This document shows positions 35,455 to 48,400 of a DNA stretch of 64,000 nucleotides, one piece after another. The DNA is from Ampullaceana balthica (taxonomy: Eukaryota; Mollusca; Gastropoda; Lymnaeidae). The first letter of the stretch is position 1. Every line of letters begins with the position of its first letter. The DNA is taken from assembly GCA_944989445.1 (NCBI GenBank), contig CALYLW010000282.1, positions 588,501 to 652,500 of the forward strand. The letters are read 5' to 3'. The position numbers and the translations under genes are program-made. The notes under the pieces are model-generated. The model was given only the letters and a program-made list of their open reading frames with translations, was not told the DNA's origin and ran no database searches.

Positions 35455-36199
35455 CGACCCGGCAGTGACGTAGCTAGGGGGGCGGTCCGCCCCGGGCGGG
35501 ACTCATTTAGGGGCGGCATTTGAAAATTACAAACATTTCCGACAACCGCCCTTTTTCTTTTGAAGGGGGAAAACCAAGGTGAAACAAAAATATTCGTAAT
35601 TTCGAGTCTTGATTAACGGATTCGCACAACATTTGTTTGATTACATAGTGGATTTTATAACTAACGCAAAACCGTTCAAAATTTTTTAATCGCTCAAAAA
35701 TCGTATCCATTTGTTTGGAAAACTAAGCGGTATAAGTTACAGATGACGCTTTTATAAGGAAACTACCCAAAAAACACATCACCGCTGGGCCGAATAATGT
35801 GTACTATTAATATCGCCACGACAGTTTTACGTGGAATTTCGACATTCGCAGAATGATGCGCGAACAAGTACCTACAAGGCATGGTGGTTCAAATATTGTG
35901 TTTGACTTGCAGGTAGTAATTTGTATTACTGCTTCAGTTTTCAGTAAATTTTTGTAAGGTAAGTTATTAAAAATTAAATTTATTTTGTTTTTATTGCATT
36001 AAAGTAGAACAAATAATTTGTGTTTTTCATTAAAATACGGTTATTCAAATTGCATGTTACGCCTATTCAATTAAATTAATAGTAATGTGTAAATAATTTG
36101 AATTCGTCTATTTTATGGAAAATTATTAAGATTTACGACAAGAATATGTAAATATTCAAATTCCCCCGTTAATAAACACCACAACAGGCATAAAAATTT

Positions 36200-37024
36200 C
36201 GAAAAATACATACTTTAAACTGTAAGCGTCTTGGAAAAATTGACATCTGAAGAAGTAACTTGGAAAACGAGATCAGATGCTGGAATTTTACTCAATTCAA
36301 TGCAATCTTTTTCTCTTCTATGTTATCTAATTTATGGGAACCGGTCATTTTTTAAATTAATGCAAAGCCATTGGATGGAACAAAGAGATGTGCTAATACA
36401 AAATGCTGTTATATCAGCCAATTTGTGAAGAGACGGAGGTATTAACTGAACGCCAAGCTAGAAGGAGAAAAAATATGAGTAGGGAAAATACAGAAGACGT
36501 GGTTCTATCTTTAGAACAAGAAGTACAACGAGAAATTTTTTTATCCATGGATGGAATTATAAAATAAAATAACGCTTTGATGAGTTGCATGTCCTTACTA
36601 AATGAAGCATTTGAACATCAAATAAATTACTTTATTGACATTGACAGTTAAATATGGAAAGAAAAAAGATCCAGGTTTTTATGGCTGTACCTACACTACA
36701 AGAAGAGGCATTATGTTAGAAAAACGGGGGAAAAGGCCCCCTTGATCTTTTAAAATTTATTCAACGGTATCGATTGGAAAATTCTGTACCCAACATTGTA
36801 ATTTTGTTATGAATTTTTTCCAGCTATTGCTATCAGTGTCGCTGGTTGTGAAAGGAGCTGCTCCAAACTGAAGTTGATAAAAATTATCTTCGTTCCACAA
36901 TGAGCGATTAAAGACAACAAAATCTTGCAATACTTTCCATAGAACAAGATATTACAAATAATATTAATTTTGATAGCATAATACACGATGTTTCTATTAT
37001 GAAAGTTAGGAAAGTAAATGTATA
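36200..37024 (+). pseudogene. hAT transposase remnant, C-terminal part
   Basis: Read on the plus strand, the frame at 36231-36428 has TWKTRSDAGILLNSMQSF, resembling the central hAT segment that carries a W-x-x-R-x-D/A motif. After several stops and shifts, the C-terminal dimerisation region appears at about 36824-37000 as AISVAGCERSCSKLKLIK, then, after shifts, LRSTMSD and LAILSIEQDITNNINFDS. That arrangement (A-x-x-ERSFSKLKLIK then LSIE-D) is characteristic of hAT transposases. It cannot make a functional protein. Confidence 0.75.
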
Positions 37025-37029
37025 AATAT

Positions 37030-37850
37030 GTTTACAATAGGGTGCGCTGGGGCGCCGTGGCGCATACGGTGCCCAATAATTTTAGGGCCCCTACGGCGCC
37101 CACTTTTTTTAAAAGCCCCACTAACTTATCATTGTTTAATAAATACTTAATATTAAACTTACTGAAATGTACACAAAGTATTTTATAATAGGGGTTGTAG
37201 GGCGCCTACGTCGCTCACTGCAGCTGTAGGGCGCCTATTTTTTTGGTCAAAAGCCCAAATAACTGATCCTTGTTTGATGTATACGAAATATTAAACTTGA
37301 CGAAATGTACTCAAAGTATCTTATAATTATAAATCCTCAAATCCTATTTTTATGTCGTTCCCTTTTCCAAAATTAAAATATAAGCTAAAATAATGACGTA
37401 ATATTTTTTTTTACAGCACGTCTTAAATTTATAGCATTTTGCACACCTTTTTGCGCGCCTTCCGATGCACGCCTTGTATTAAGATGTAAGCTCAAAATAT
37501 GACGTCATAGCGTTACACATCCAACCTGTGACTTGGGATATTATATTGTGTACAAAGTTGTGCTGCGTCGCCGTGGCGCCTGCGGCGCCCACTTTTATTT
37601 AGGGCGCCGTTTAGGGCGCCTAAGACGCCCACTTTTTTCAAAAGCTCAACTAACTTGTCCTTGTATGATAGATATGTAATATTAAACTTCCTTAAATGTA
37701 CACAAAGTATGTTATAATAGGGGTTGTAGGGCGCCTACGGCGCCCACCTTTCTTTGGGGCAAAAGCCCAAGTAACTTATCCTTGTATGATAAATACGAAA
37801 TATTCCTGAAATGTACACAAAGTATTTATATAATATTTTTTCCAGTGCTA
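37030..37850. repeat. Degenerate GGCGCC-rich repeats
   Basis: At least four imperfect copies of a block running from a GGGCGCCTACGGCGCCCAC-like core to AAATGTACACAAAGTATTTT (about 37065, 37195, 37600 and 37725). They lie inside the hAT element behind its transposase remnant; origin unknown. Confidence 0.6.
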
Positions 37851-38125
37851 ATTACCACACGATTTTTAAACTAATTTTAGAAAGCAGCGCACCAAATTAC
37901 TGCACCAAAAAAAATAACTCTTTGAGTCAGTCAGCACTGTTTACAACACAAATGCTGACGTCAAAGGTTCGTGCATTTTTTGGTTAATGTTAATCTGAAA
38001 ACCAAATTGATTATGATTTTAAGTCTATATTTTCAATTTAAGAAAAAAGCATAGTGATGTCCTTTAGCGTTAGACGTGAGGCAGTCAGCGATAATGGAGC
38101 GTAAATATATATATATACTAATGTA

Positions 38126-38287
38126 CAGAGGCGTAACTGGGTTTTTGACGCCCTTGGCTAATTTATTTTTGGCGCCTTTTATTTAAATACCAATTTAAAA
38201 ATTAGAGATTTAGCGGCGCCCTTTTGAACTGGCGCAGGCCGGCGCCCTGGGCAACTGCCCCAATGCCAAGCCGTTGTTACGCCACTG
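38126..38287. mobile_element. hAT-type MITE nested in the larger hAT (162 bp)
   Basis: The ends are CAGAGGCGTAAC and GTTACGCCACTG, flanked by an exact 8-bp duplication CTAATGTA (38118-38125 and 38288-38295). Confidence 0.85.
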
Positions 38288-38636
38288 CTAATGTATACAA
38301 TTTCTTTGTTTGTAAAAAAAATCATTAATTTATAAATACAAACTAAAAGAATAGTAATTGGTAATGTTTTTTTGGGTGTTAATTTGGAATTTGTTTTGTC
38401 TCATGGGGGGTGGGGGGACCTCAGTAACTTTCTTGTGGCCTTTAAAACAAGTATCTTGCATTTTTATAAATGTGTATTTTTAGGTATATAATCTTATGCG
38501 GCCTCCCTCTTTTATAACTGCTTACATAAATATGACATGCAATGGTAAACATGTTCCCCACCTTTACTTCGTTTCAATTTTAATTATTTACTCATGTTTA
38601 TTAATTATTTTTAAAAACCAAAATATAATGGACTAA

Positions 38637-38957
38637 GTGGCCGTCCATAAATGACGTCACGCTATTTTGGCTGATATTTCACCTCCCCCCCCCCTTCACC
38701 TCGTCACAAAAACTTAGACCCCTTCTTCAATAAGACGACATAAAGCTTTGACCCCCCCCCCATAAAAGCCGTATTTTATGTTTCAAAATGAGCATGTTTC
38801 AAATTAAAATTTTGCCATTTAAGAAAAGTGGAAATTTATTTAAAGTTGCGCGTTTTGACGTGACGTCACATTTCTTAAACACCCCCTCCCCCTCGTCACA
38901 AACGTATGTGACTCACTCCCCCCCCCCAGGTGCGTGACGTCATTTATGAACGGCCCC
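38637..38957. mobile_element. MITE with GGCCGTCCATAAATGACGTC ends (321 bp), nested
   Basis: The left end is GTGGCCGTCCATAAATGACG and the right end GTGACGTCATTTATGAACGG, flanked by CTAA on both sides (38633-38636 and 38958-38961). It is a short relative of the element at 32566. Confidence 0.75.
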
Positions 38958-39025
38958 CTAAAAAGGGCGGCAATTTGGAGACCTCCCTGGGGGGCAAAAG
39001 TTCTAGCTACGCCACTGCGACCCGG

Positions 39026-39610
39026 TAAGCTGTAAATGTCTTAAATACTTTTTTAAAGTTATTGAAACCTTCAAAAATGAGTTAAGCCTTGTATTTGATT
39101 GATTAAAAACATCAACATTAAAAGTTTACACTTTGCTGGGAACTGGTAGAAGTTCCAAAACGTCATCATCCCGTCAACGTCTTTATAAAAAAAAATGGTA
39201 CTGATCGTATTTTCTTCGTTGTTTTAATGGGGTTCCGGTTAAGATTCTCAATCATTTTTCAATCTCTAAACATCTAAATAATTTAAAATAAACTATTATT
39301 TTTTTAGCATATTGTACGAATAAATAAGATGATTACAAATTGTAAATTTCAATCCAGAATATTATTAAATGTACCGCTACTTCAAAATGATATTTAAAAA
39401 AAATAATTTTAATATGACTACGACAATTTAGGATTTTACTTTAGCAATAATAATAAAAATTGGTTTTGATTTACACTGCTACTTCTAGCACCGGAACCAG
39501 TAATAATAATTTAGTTTTAGTATATTTAATCTAAACCAAACTTAATACTAAATTATAGTTGATAGTCTTTTATAGTTATTTACTTTCTTAAATCTTTGCA
39601 ACAGGTCTCT
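39026..39610. other. AT-rich spacer
   Basis: No recognised feature. Confidence 0.35.
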
Positions 39611-40250
39611 TCTTTATTTCAACTTTACTATTGACTGAATATAAATAACTTCTTTATTTCAACTTTACTATTGACTGAATATAAATAACTTCTTTATTTC
39701 AACTTTACTATTGACTGAATATAAATAACTTCTTTATTTCAACTTTACTATTGACTGAATATAAATAACTTCTTTATTTCAACTTTACTATTGACTGAAT
39801 ATAAATAACTTCTTCATTTCAACGACTATTGACTGAATATAAATAACTTCTTTATTTCAACTTTACTATTGACTGAATATAAATAACTTCTTTATTTCAA
39901 CGTTACTATTGACTGAATATAAATAACTTCTTTATTTCAACTTTACTATTGACTGAATATAAATAACTTCTTTATTTCAACTTTACTATTGACTGAATAT
40001 AAATAACTTCTTTATTTCAACGTTACTATTGACTGAATATAAATAACTTCTTTATTTCAACGTTACTATTGACTGAATATAAATAACTTCTTTATTTCAA
40101 CTTTACTATTGACTGAATATAAATAACTTCTTTATTTCAACGTTACTATTGACTGAATATAAATAACTTCTTCATTTCAACGTTACTATTGACTGAATAT
40201 AAATAACTTCTTTATTTCAACTTTACTATTGACTGAATATAAATAACTTC
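39611..40250. repeat. 40-bp minisatellite, 16 copies
   Basis: The unit contains TTCTTTATTTCAACTTTACT and GACTGAATATAAATAA. Variants (AACGTTACT, TTCATTTC) are scattered, and one copy has a 3-bp deletion. Confidence 0.95.
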
Positions 40251-40910
40251 AAGTAAATAAATAAAACTTTTAATAATCAATAATTTAATTATCATTATGT
40301 CATTAAATTGACCTAGTAAAGTTATTTTCTGAACATCATGCTTCGTATGTAAAATGTATACTTAGTAAGTTAGCTAATAGTGACATGAAGATTATCATAG
40401 TTTATAGCTTCATGCATTCAATTAATTTTTTTTTAAAATTCTATTTTTTTTCATTTTACATATTAATATTGATTGAACATTTACTTCACATATTTTCAAT
40501 TAAAATCCAATAAACATGTGATTTTATTTTTTAATTTGGCTTGAGACAAATTATTTTTTCAACTTTTTAAATGATTCTTAACAACACTACCTTTAAATGT
40601 GTATTTTAAAAAATATTTGTTGTAAAGTATCAGGTTAGTTTTTAATAATGGAAATTAGAATGTGATTGTCGTCTGAAAATTTGGTGCAATTATCTTTAAA
40701 AATAAAAAAGTTATTGGCAAAATGGGTGAAAAGTTTAAAAAATGGGTAACACGTTTAACAAAAATTTATTTTAAAAAAATAGTTTATCTAAATATGAGGG
40801 CTTAAAGATTTCTCTAAAAAGCCATAACTCGACTTCTGTTCAAGATAGAGAGATAAACTTGGTGTTTTTAGAAAGCTTAGAGCTAATCCTTGAAAATGAT
40901 ATATATTTTA
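40251..40910. other. AT-rich spacer
   Basis: No recognised feature. Confidence 0.35.
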
Positions 40911-41288
40911 GAGGTGCCATCCATAAATGACGTCAAGCGATTTTGGCAGATTTTTACCACCCTCGTCACACTTTGTCACTAAAACTTAGACCCCCCTCCA
41001 ATATGACGTCACAAAGCTGTGGACCCCACCGCCCAAAGCGGTATTTTCTATTTGAAAATGAGCATGTTTCAAATCACTTTATTGTTATTTTAGTATGTAT
41101 TTAGTTTAGTGTAAGGCTGAACTCAAATATCGTAACACGCTTGAACTTGAATCCACTAAAATAAATAGTAAGAAATCGAATATTTAAGTGGAACTTTGAT
41201 TTAAAGTACCCTGTTTTGATGTGAAGTCACAATTGTTAAACTCCCCCTCCCCCCTAGGTGCGTGACGTCATTTATGGACGGCCCCAGA
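40911..41288. mobile_element. MITE with CCATCCATAAATGACGTC ends (about 378 bp)
   Basis: The left end is GAGGTGCCATCCATAAATGA and the right end GTGACGTCATTTATGGACGG. This is the third and most degenerate member of the family at 32566 and 38637. Confidence 0.65.
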
Positions 41289-42478
41289 GTATTAAGACAA
41301 ATTACAATATTTACATTTCTTGGCAAAGTACCCTAAGGTTAGTTTGCAAGGCCCCCGGGGCATTGTGCTTGTCAAACAATCCCTTGCTCGTTAGTGGTGG
41401 ATTAATGAACCTTGTGAACGCTACTTCACTTGCCACATAGGCCTTCATGGTCTGAAAAGGGTTTATTATTATTTATCAATAGTTAAGCTAGAACGTATTA
41501 AAAAAATACCCAGATGTTACTCCAAATCATTGCATTGATATAATTGTACTGTTTTAAGTAACCAGTTGCATAGGCCTATTTCATTAATGTATTATTTCAA
41601 TCCAGCCATCTGCTTTCGCTGGCTTTCCTACTTGCAGTCACACTGTTATTTGCGAGAAGGTTCAACTCACCAAGTATGGTATTGATATTCATAAATGCAG
41701 CCAGCATTGTTGCTGTTGGATAAGCTACATTTCGGTCATTTTGTAATATGTACATATGTCAAGGTTTTTGGCCTATGGGGACCCGTGAAAAGGTGTTAGG
41801 GACGAGGTGGAGCACAGCGGGGCCCATACGTACCCAGTTGTCGCGGGCCGCGGGCCCAAAATTTCTAGCGGCGGCCCTCCGCTGGGAACAAAAATGCTGG
41901 GACCAGGAGTCATTTAATTAATATGAAGTTTTGTAAAATTAAACATTTTTTCACAGATTCTAACAGCCACTGTCTAAAGTTTAGTCAAAACTTTTCCTAT
42001 ATCCTAAAATATAGACTTATGGATTTAAATACATATAGTAATGTTGAAATTTAATTTAATATACGATACGAGTCTAATATGCAGTATGTAGGTATATTGA
42101 GAAGCAATTATCTTATCAGCTATTTGCTGATTCTTCGTTAAATTAAGACAGCTTAATGGACTTAACAATAAAAAAAAGCTGGTTGGTAACTTACTATGCT
42201 AGCAATTTTGAGAACTTATTGTTCCGCTAAAATGTTGTCTAAAAATAGTAACATTACGCAATAAGATATGACGTTTCCGGTACGAAAAATGACAAACTCT
42301 ATTACCGGCAATGGTTTACAACTACGTCACAAAAATGTGTAACTTATAACAAAACAACAACAAAACATGACTAACTAACTAACTAACTAACTAACTATAG
42401 AATTGTTGTTGACTATTTTATTAAACTAAGGTTTCAATGGCAGTGTAGAACTGAGCCCTGCGGGTTGGTTCTGTTATA
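41289..42478. other. Non-coding stretch with a GC-rich repeat scrap and an ACTA microsatellite
   Basis: GC-rich debris (CGGGGCCCATACG, GCGGGCCGCGGGCCC) lies at about 41815-41885, and (CTAA)n at about 42368-42396. The right end should be the 3' UTR of the minus-strand gene that stops at 42479. Confidence 0.4.
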
Positions 42479-45400
42479 TTATATATCATAATCATCGTCC
42501 TCTAGTTTCCTCTTTAGCGGGTTGACGGTCATGGACAACGTGGTTGGCGTGGGGGTTGACACTGACGTTAGTAAGGATGTGGCGCTGGGCTGGGTCAAGC
42601 TGACCCCGGCAACGCTTGGCAGACTGCTGACACTGCTGGTGGGGTTCAAGGCCACACTGGTGGAGCTGGGCTGGGTCAAGGTCAGCCCGGAGTTACCCGA
42701 CTGGGTCAGGGTGACCCCACTGGTGCTGATGATCCTACTGAGACCTGAGGCACCAATGCCACCTGATGACGTAATAGCAAAAACTGGATTACAGCTGTTG
42801 AGAGATATGAATAACATAGAACTAACTGGTTGACAAAGAGAACACATTATACATATGGAATAACATAGAACTAACTGGTTGACAAAGAGAACACATTATA
42901 CATATGGAATAACATAGAACTAACTGGTTGACAAAGAGAACACATTATACATATGGAATAACATAGAACTAACTGGTTGACAAAGAGAACACATTATACA
43001 TATGGAATAACATAGAACTAACTGGTTGACAAAGAGAACACATTATACATATGGAATAACATAGAACTAACTGGTTGACAAAGAGAACACATACATATGG
43101 AATAACATAGAACTAACTGGTTGACAAAGAGAACACATTATACATATGGAATAACATAGAACTAACTGGTTGACAAAGAGAACACATTATACATATGGAA
43201 TAACATAGAACTAACTGGTTGACAAAGAGAACACATTATACATATGGAATAACATAGAACTAACTGGTTGACAAAGAGAACACATTATACATATGGAATA
43301 ACATAGAACTAACTGGTTGACAAAGAGAACACATACATATGGAATAACATAGAACTAACTGGTTGACAAAGAGAACACATTATACATATGGAATAACATA
43401 GAACTAACTGGTTGACAAAGAGAACACATTATACATATGGAATAACATAGAACTAACTGGTTGACAAAGAGAACACATTATACATATGGAATAACATAGA
43501 ACTAACTGGTTGACAAAGAGAACACATATACATATGGAATAACATAGAACTAACTGGTTGACAAAGAGAACACATACATATGGAATAACATAGAACTAAC
43601 TGGTTGACAAAGAGAACACATTATACATATGGAATAACATAGAACTAACTGGTTGACAAAGAGAACACATTATACATATGGAATAACATAGAACTAACTG
43701 GTTGACAAAGAGAACACATACATATGGAATAACATAGAACTAACTGGTTGACAAAGAGAACACATACATATGGAATAACATAGAACTAACTGGTTGACAA
43801 AGAGAACACATACATATGGAATAACATAGAACTAACTGGTTGACAAAGAGAACACATACATATGGAATAACATAGAACTAACTGGTTGACAAAGAGAACA
43901 CATATACATATGGAATAACATAGAACTAACTGGTTGACAAAGAGAACACATTATACATATGGAATAACATAGAACTAACTGGTTGACAAAGAGAACACAT
44001 ACATATGGAATAACATAGAACTAACTGGTTGACAAAGAGAACACATACATATGGAATAACATAGAACTAACTGGTTGACAAAGAGAACACATACATATGG
44101 AATAACATAGAACTAACTGGTTGACAAAGAGAACACATACATATGGAATAACATAGAACTAACTGGTTGACAAAGAGAACACATACATATGGAATAACAT
44201 AGAACTAACTGGTTGACAAAGAGAACACATTATACATATGGAATAACATAGAACTAACTGGTTGACAAAGAGAACACATACATATGGAATAACATAGAAC
44301 TAACTGGTTGACAAAGAGAACACATACATATGGAATAACATAGAACTAACTGGTTGACAAAGAGAACACATACATATGGAATAACATAGAACTAACTGGT
44401 TGACAAAGAGAACACATTATACATATGGAATAACATAGAACTAACTGGTTGACAAAGAGAACACATTATACATATGGAATAACATAGAACTAACTGGTTG
44501 ACAAAGAGAACACATACATATGGAATAACATAGAACTAACTGGTTGACAAAGAGAACACATTATACATATGGAATAACATAGAACTAACTGGTTGACAAA
44601 GAGAACACATTATACATATGGAATAACATAGAACTAACTGGTTGACAAAGAGAACACATACATATGGAATAACATAGAACTAACTGGTTGACAAAGAGAA
44701 CACATTATACATATGGAATAACATAGAACTAACTGGTTGACAAAGAGAACACATTATACATATGGAATAACATAGAACTAACTGGTTGACAAAGAGAACA
44801 CATACATATGGAATAACATAGAACTAACTGGTTGACAAAGAGAACACATACATATGGAATAACATAGAACTAACTGGTTGACAAAGAGAACACATACATA
44901 TGGAATAACATAGAACTAACTGGTTGACAAAGAGAACACATACATATGGAATAGCATAGAACTAACTGGTTGACAAAGAGAACACATACATATGGAATAA
45001 CATAGAACTAACTGGTTGACAAAGAGAACACATTATACATATGGAATAACATAGAACTAACTGGTTGACAAAGAGAACACATACATATGGAATAACATAG
45101 AACTAACTGGTTGACAAAGAGAACACATACATATGGAATAACATAGAACTAACTGGTTGACAAAGAGAACACATACATATGGAATAACATAGAACTAACT
45201 GGTTGACAAAGAGAACACATACATATGGAATAACATAGAACTAACTGGTTGACAAAGAGAACACATACATATGGAATAACATAGAACTAACTGGTTGACA
45301 AAGAGAACACATACATATGGAATAACATAGAACTAACTGGTTGACAAAGAGAACACATTATACATATGGAATAACATAGAACTAACTGGTTGACAAAGAG

Positions 45401-48400
45401 AACACATACATATGGAATAACATAGAACTAACTGGTTGACAAAGAGAACACATACATATGGAATAACATAGAACTAACTGGTTGACAAAGAGAACACATA
45501 CATATGGAATAACATAGAACTAACTGGTTGACAAAGAGAACACATTATACATATGGAATAACATAGAACTAACTGGTTGACAAAGAGAACACATTATACA
45601 TATGGAATAACATAGAACTAACTGGTTGACAAAGAGAACACATACATATGGAATAACATAGAACTAACTGGTTGACAAAGAGAACACATTATACATATGG
45701 AATAACATAGAACTAACTGGTTGACAAAGAGAACACATTATACATATGGAATAACATAGAACTAACTGGTTGACAAAGAGAACACATACATATGGAATAA
45801 CATAGAACTAACTGGTTGACAAAGAGAACACATTATACATATGGAATAACATAGAACTAACTGGTTGACAAAGAGAACACATTATACATATGGAATAACA
45901 TAGAACTAACTGGTTGACAAAGAGAACACATACATATGGAATAACATAGAACTAACTGGATGACAAAGAGAACACATACATATGGAATAACATAGAACTA
46001 ACTGGTTGACAAAGAGAACACATTATACATATGGAATAACATAGAACTAACTGGTTGACAAAGAGAACACATTATACATATGGAATAACATAGAACTAAC
46101 TGGTTGACAAAGAGAACACATTATACATATGGAATAACATAGAACTAACTGGTTGACAAAGAGAACACATACATATGGAATAACATAGAACTAACTGGTT
46201 GACAAAGAGAACACATACATATGGAATAACATAGAACTAACTGGTTGACAAAGAGAACACATTATACATATGGAATAACATAGAACTAACTGGTTGACAA
46301 AGAGAACACATACATATGGAATAACATAGAACTAACTGGTTGACAAAGAGAACACATACATATGGAATAACATAGAACTAACTGGTTGACAAAGAGAACA
46401 CATACATATGGAATAACATAGAACTAACTGGTTGACAAAGAGAACACATACATATGGAATAACATAGAACTAACTGGTTGACAAAGAGAACACATTATAC
46501 ATATGGAATAACATAGAACTAACTGGTTGACAAAGAGAACACATACATATGGAATAACATAGAACTAACTGGTTGACAAAGAGAACACATTATACATATG
46601 GAATAACATAGAACTAACTGGTTGACAAAGAGAACACATACATATGGAATAACATAGAACTAACTGGTTGACAAAGAGAACACATTATACATATGGAATA
46701 ACATAGAACTAACTGGTTGACAAAGAGAACACATACATATGGAATAACATAGAACTAACTGGTTGACAAAGAGAACACATTATACATATGGAATAACATA
46801 GAACTAACTGGTTGACAAAGAGAACACATTATACATATGGAATAACATAGAACTAACTGGTTGACAAAGAGAACACATACATATGGAATAACATAGAACT
46901 AACTGGTTGACAAAGAGAACACATTATACATATGGAATAACATAGAACTAACTGGTTGACAAAGAGAACACATTATACATATGGAATAACATAGAACTAA
47001 CTGGTTGACAAAGAGAACACATACATATGGAATAACATAGAACTAACTGGTTGACAAAGAGAACACATACATATGGAATAACATAGAACTAACTGGTTGA
47101 CAAAGAGAACACATACATATGGAATAACATAGAACTAACTGGTTGACAAAGAGAACACATACATATGGAATAACATAGAACTAACTGGTTGACAAAGAGA
47201 ACACATACATATGGAATAACATAGAACTAACTGGTTGACAAAGAGAACACATACATATGGAATAACATAGAACTAACTGGTTGACAAAGAGAACACATTA
47301 TACATATGGAATAACATAGAACTAACTGGTTGACAAAGAGAACACATTATACATATGGAATAACATAGAACTAACTGGTTGACAAAGAGAACACATTATA
47401 CATATGGAATAACATAGAACTAACTGGTTGACAAAGAGAACACATTATACATATGGAATAACATAGAACTAACTGGTTGACAAAGAGAACACATTATACA
47501 TATGGAATAACATAGAACTAACTGGTTGACAAAGAGAACACATATACATATGGAATAACATAGAACTAACTGGTTGACAAAGAGAACACATTATACATAT
47601 GGAATAACATAGAACTAACTGGTTGACAAAGAGAACACATACATATGGAATAATAAAGTTTCTAAATACTATTTAAAACATTGATAATAAGAGACCAGGC
47701 TATGTCCATTGACTTGATTCAATCCTATTTATTCATTGATCAAGTACAATTGACTTCCTTAAAGAAGCTGGTGATGTAGATGTAGGATCTATCATCAACT
47801 ACCTTCAATTTAGAAGGTAGTGAAACCTAAAGCTTACCTTCTGCAACCTCAATGTCTCATCTACAACAAACAGAACCCCAAGATAACACAAGAACAATGT
47901 CCCAATACCCCTCCCCCCCTAAAAACAAACAAACAAACACACCAAAAAACAAACGCACTAACACCTACGACAAAAAGACAACAGGTCATCTAAACAACTG
48001 ACCAATGCCTATCCCAGGGTTGACCCTGACGGTTGGTTTGGGCACAGCCTGGGGCTTGTTGAGTATCGTCACTGTGGGCTGAGTTAAGGTCTTGGTCACC
48101 ACGGCTAGGGTAGGTCCTCCCAGGGTCTTCACTGTAACATAGGCGGCATAGACATAAGCACATAGGCGGCATAGACATAAAAGCATAGGGGGCATAGACA
48201 TGAGAAAATATGGGGCATAGAGACATGAGAACATAGGGACATAGACATGAGAACGTAGGGGGCATAGACATAAGACAATATGGGGCATATGAAAACAGAG
48301 TACATGGACATGAGAACATAGAGTACATAGACATGAGAACATAGGGGGCATAGACATGAGAACATAGATTACATATATATGAGAACATAGAGTACATAGA

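Larger units (their letters stand above)
35463..39017 (+). mobile_element. hAT transposon, complete ends, decayed (3.56 kb)
   Basis: It starts CAGTGACGTAGCTAGGGGG and ends CTAGCTACGCCACTG. The flanks are an exact 8-bp duplication, CGACCCGG, at 35455-35462 and 39018-39025. Inside lie a broken transposase (about 36200-37024), a series of GGCGCC-rich repeats, and two younger nested elements. This is a once-autonomous hAT copy preserving its boundaries while its gene has decayed. Confidence 0.85.

Noticed and set aside
42522..42833. 103-codon plus-strand frame opposite the last exon of the Ser/Thr-rich gene
   Set aside because: It is the antisense shadow of the supported minus-strand exon, which has splice-phase and stop support.
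47829..47872. Possible 23-nt microexon on the minus strand between a TTGTAG acceptor and a GTAAGC donor
   Set aside because: Including it breaks the phase-1 joining of the flanking exons and leads to stops in the last exon.
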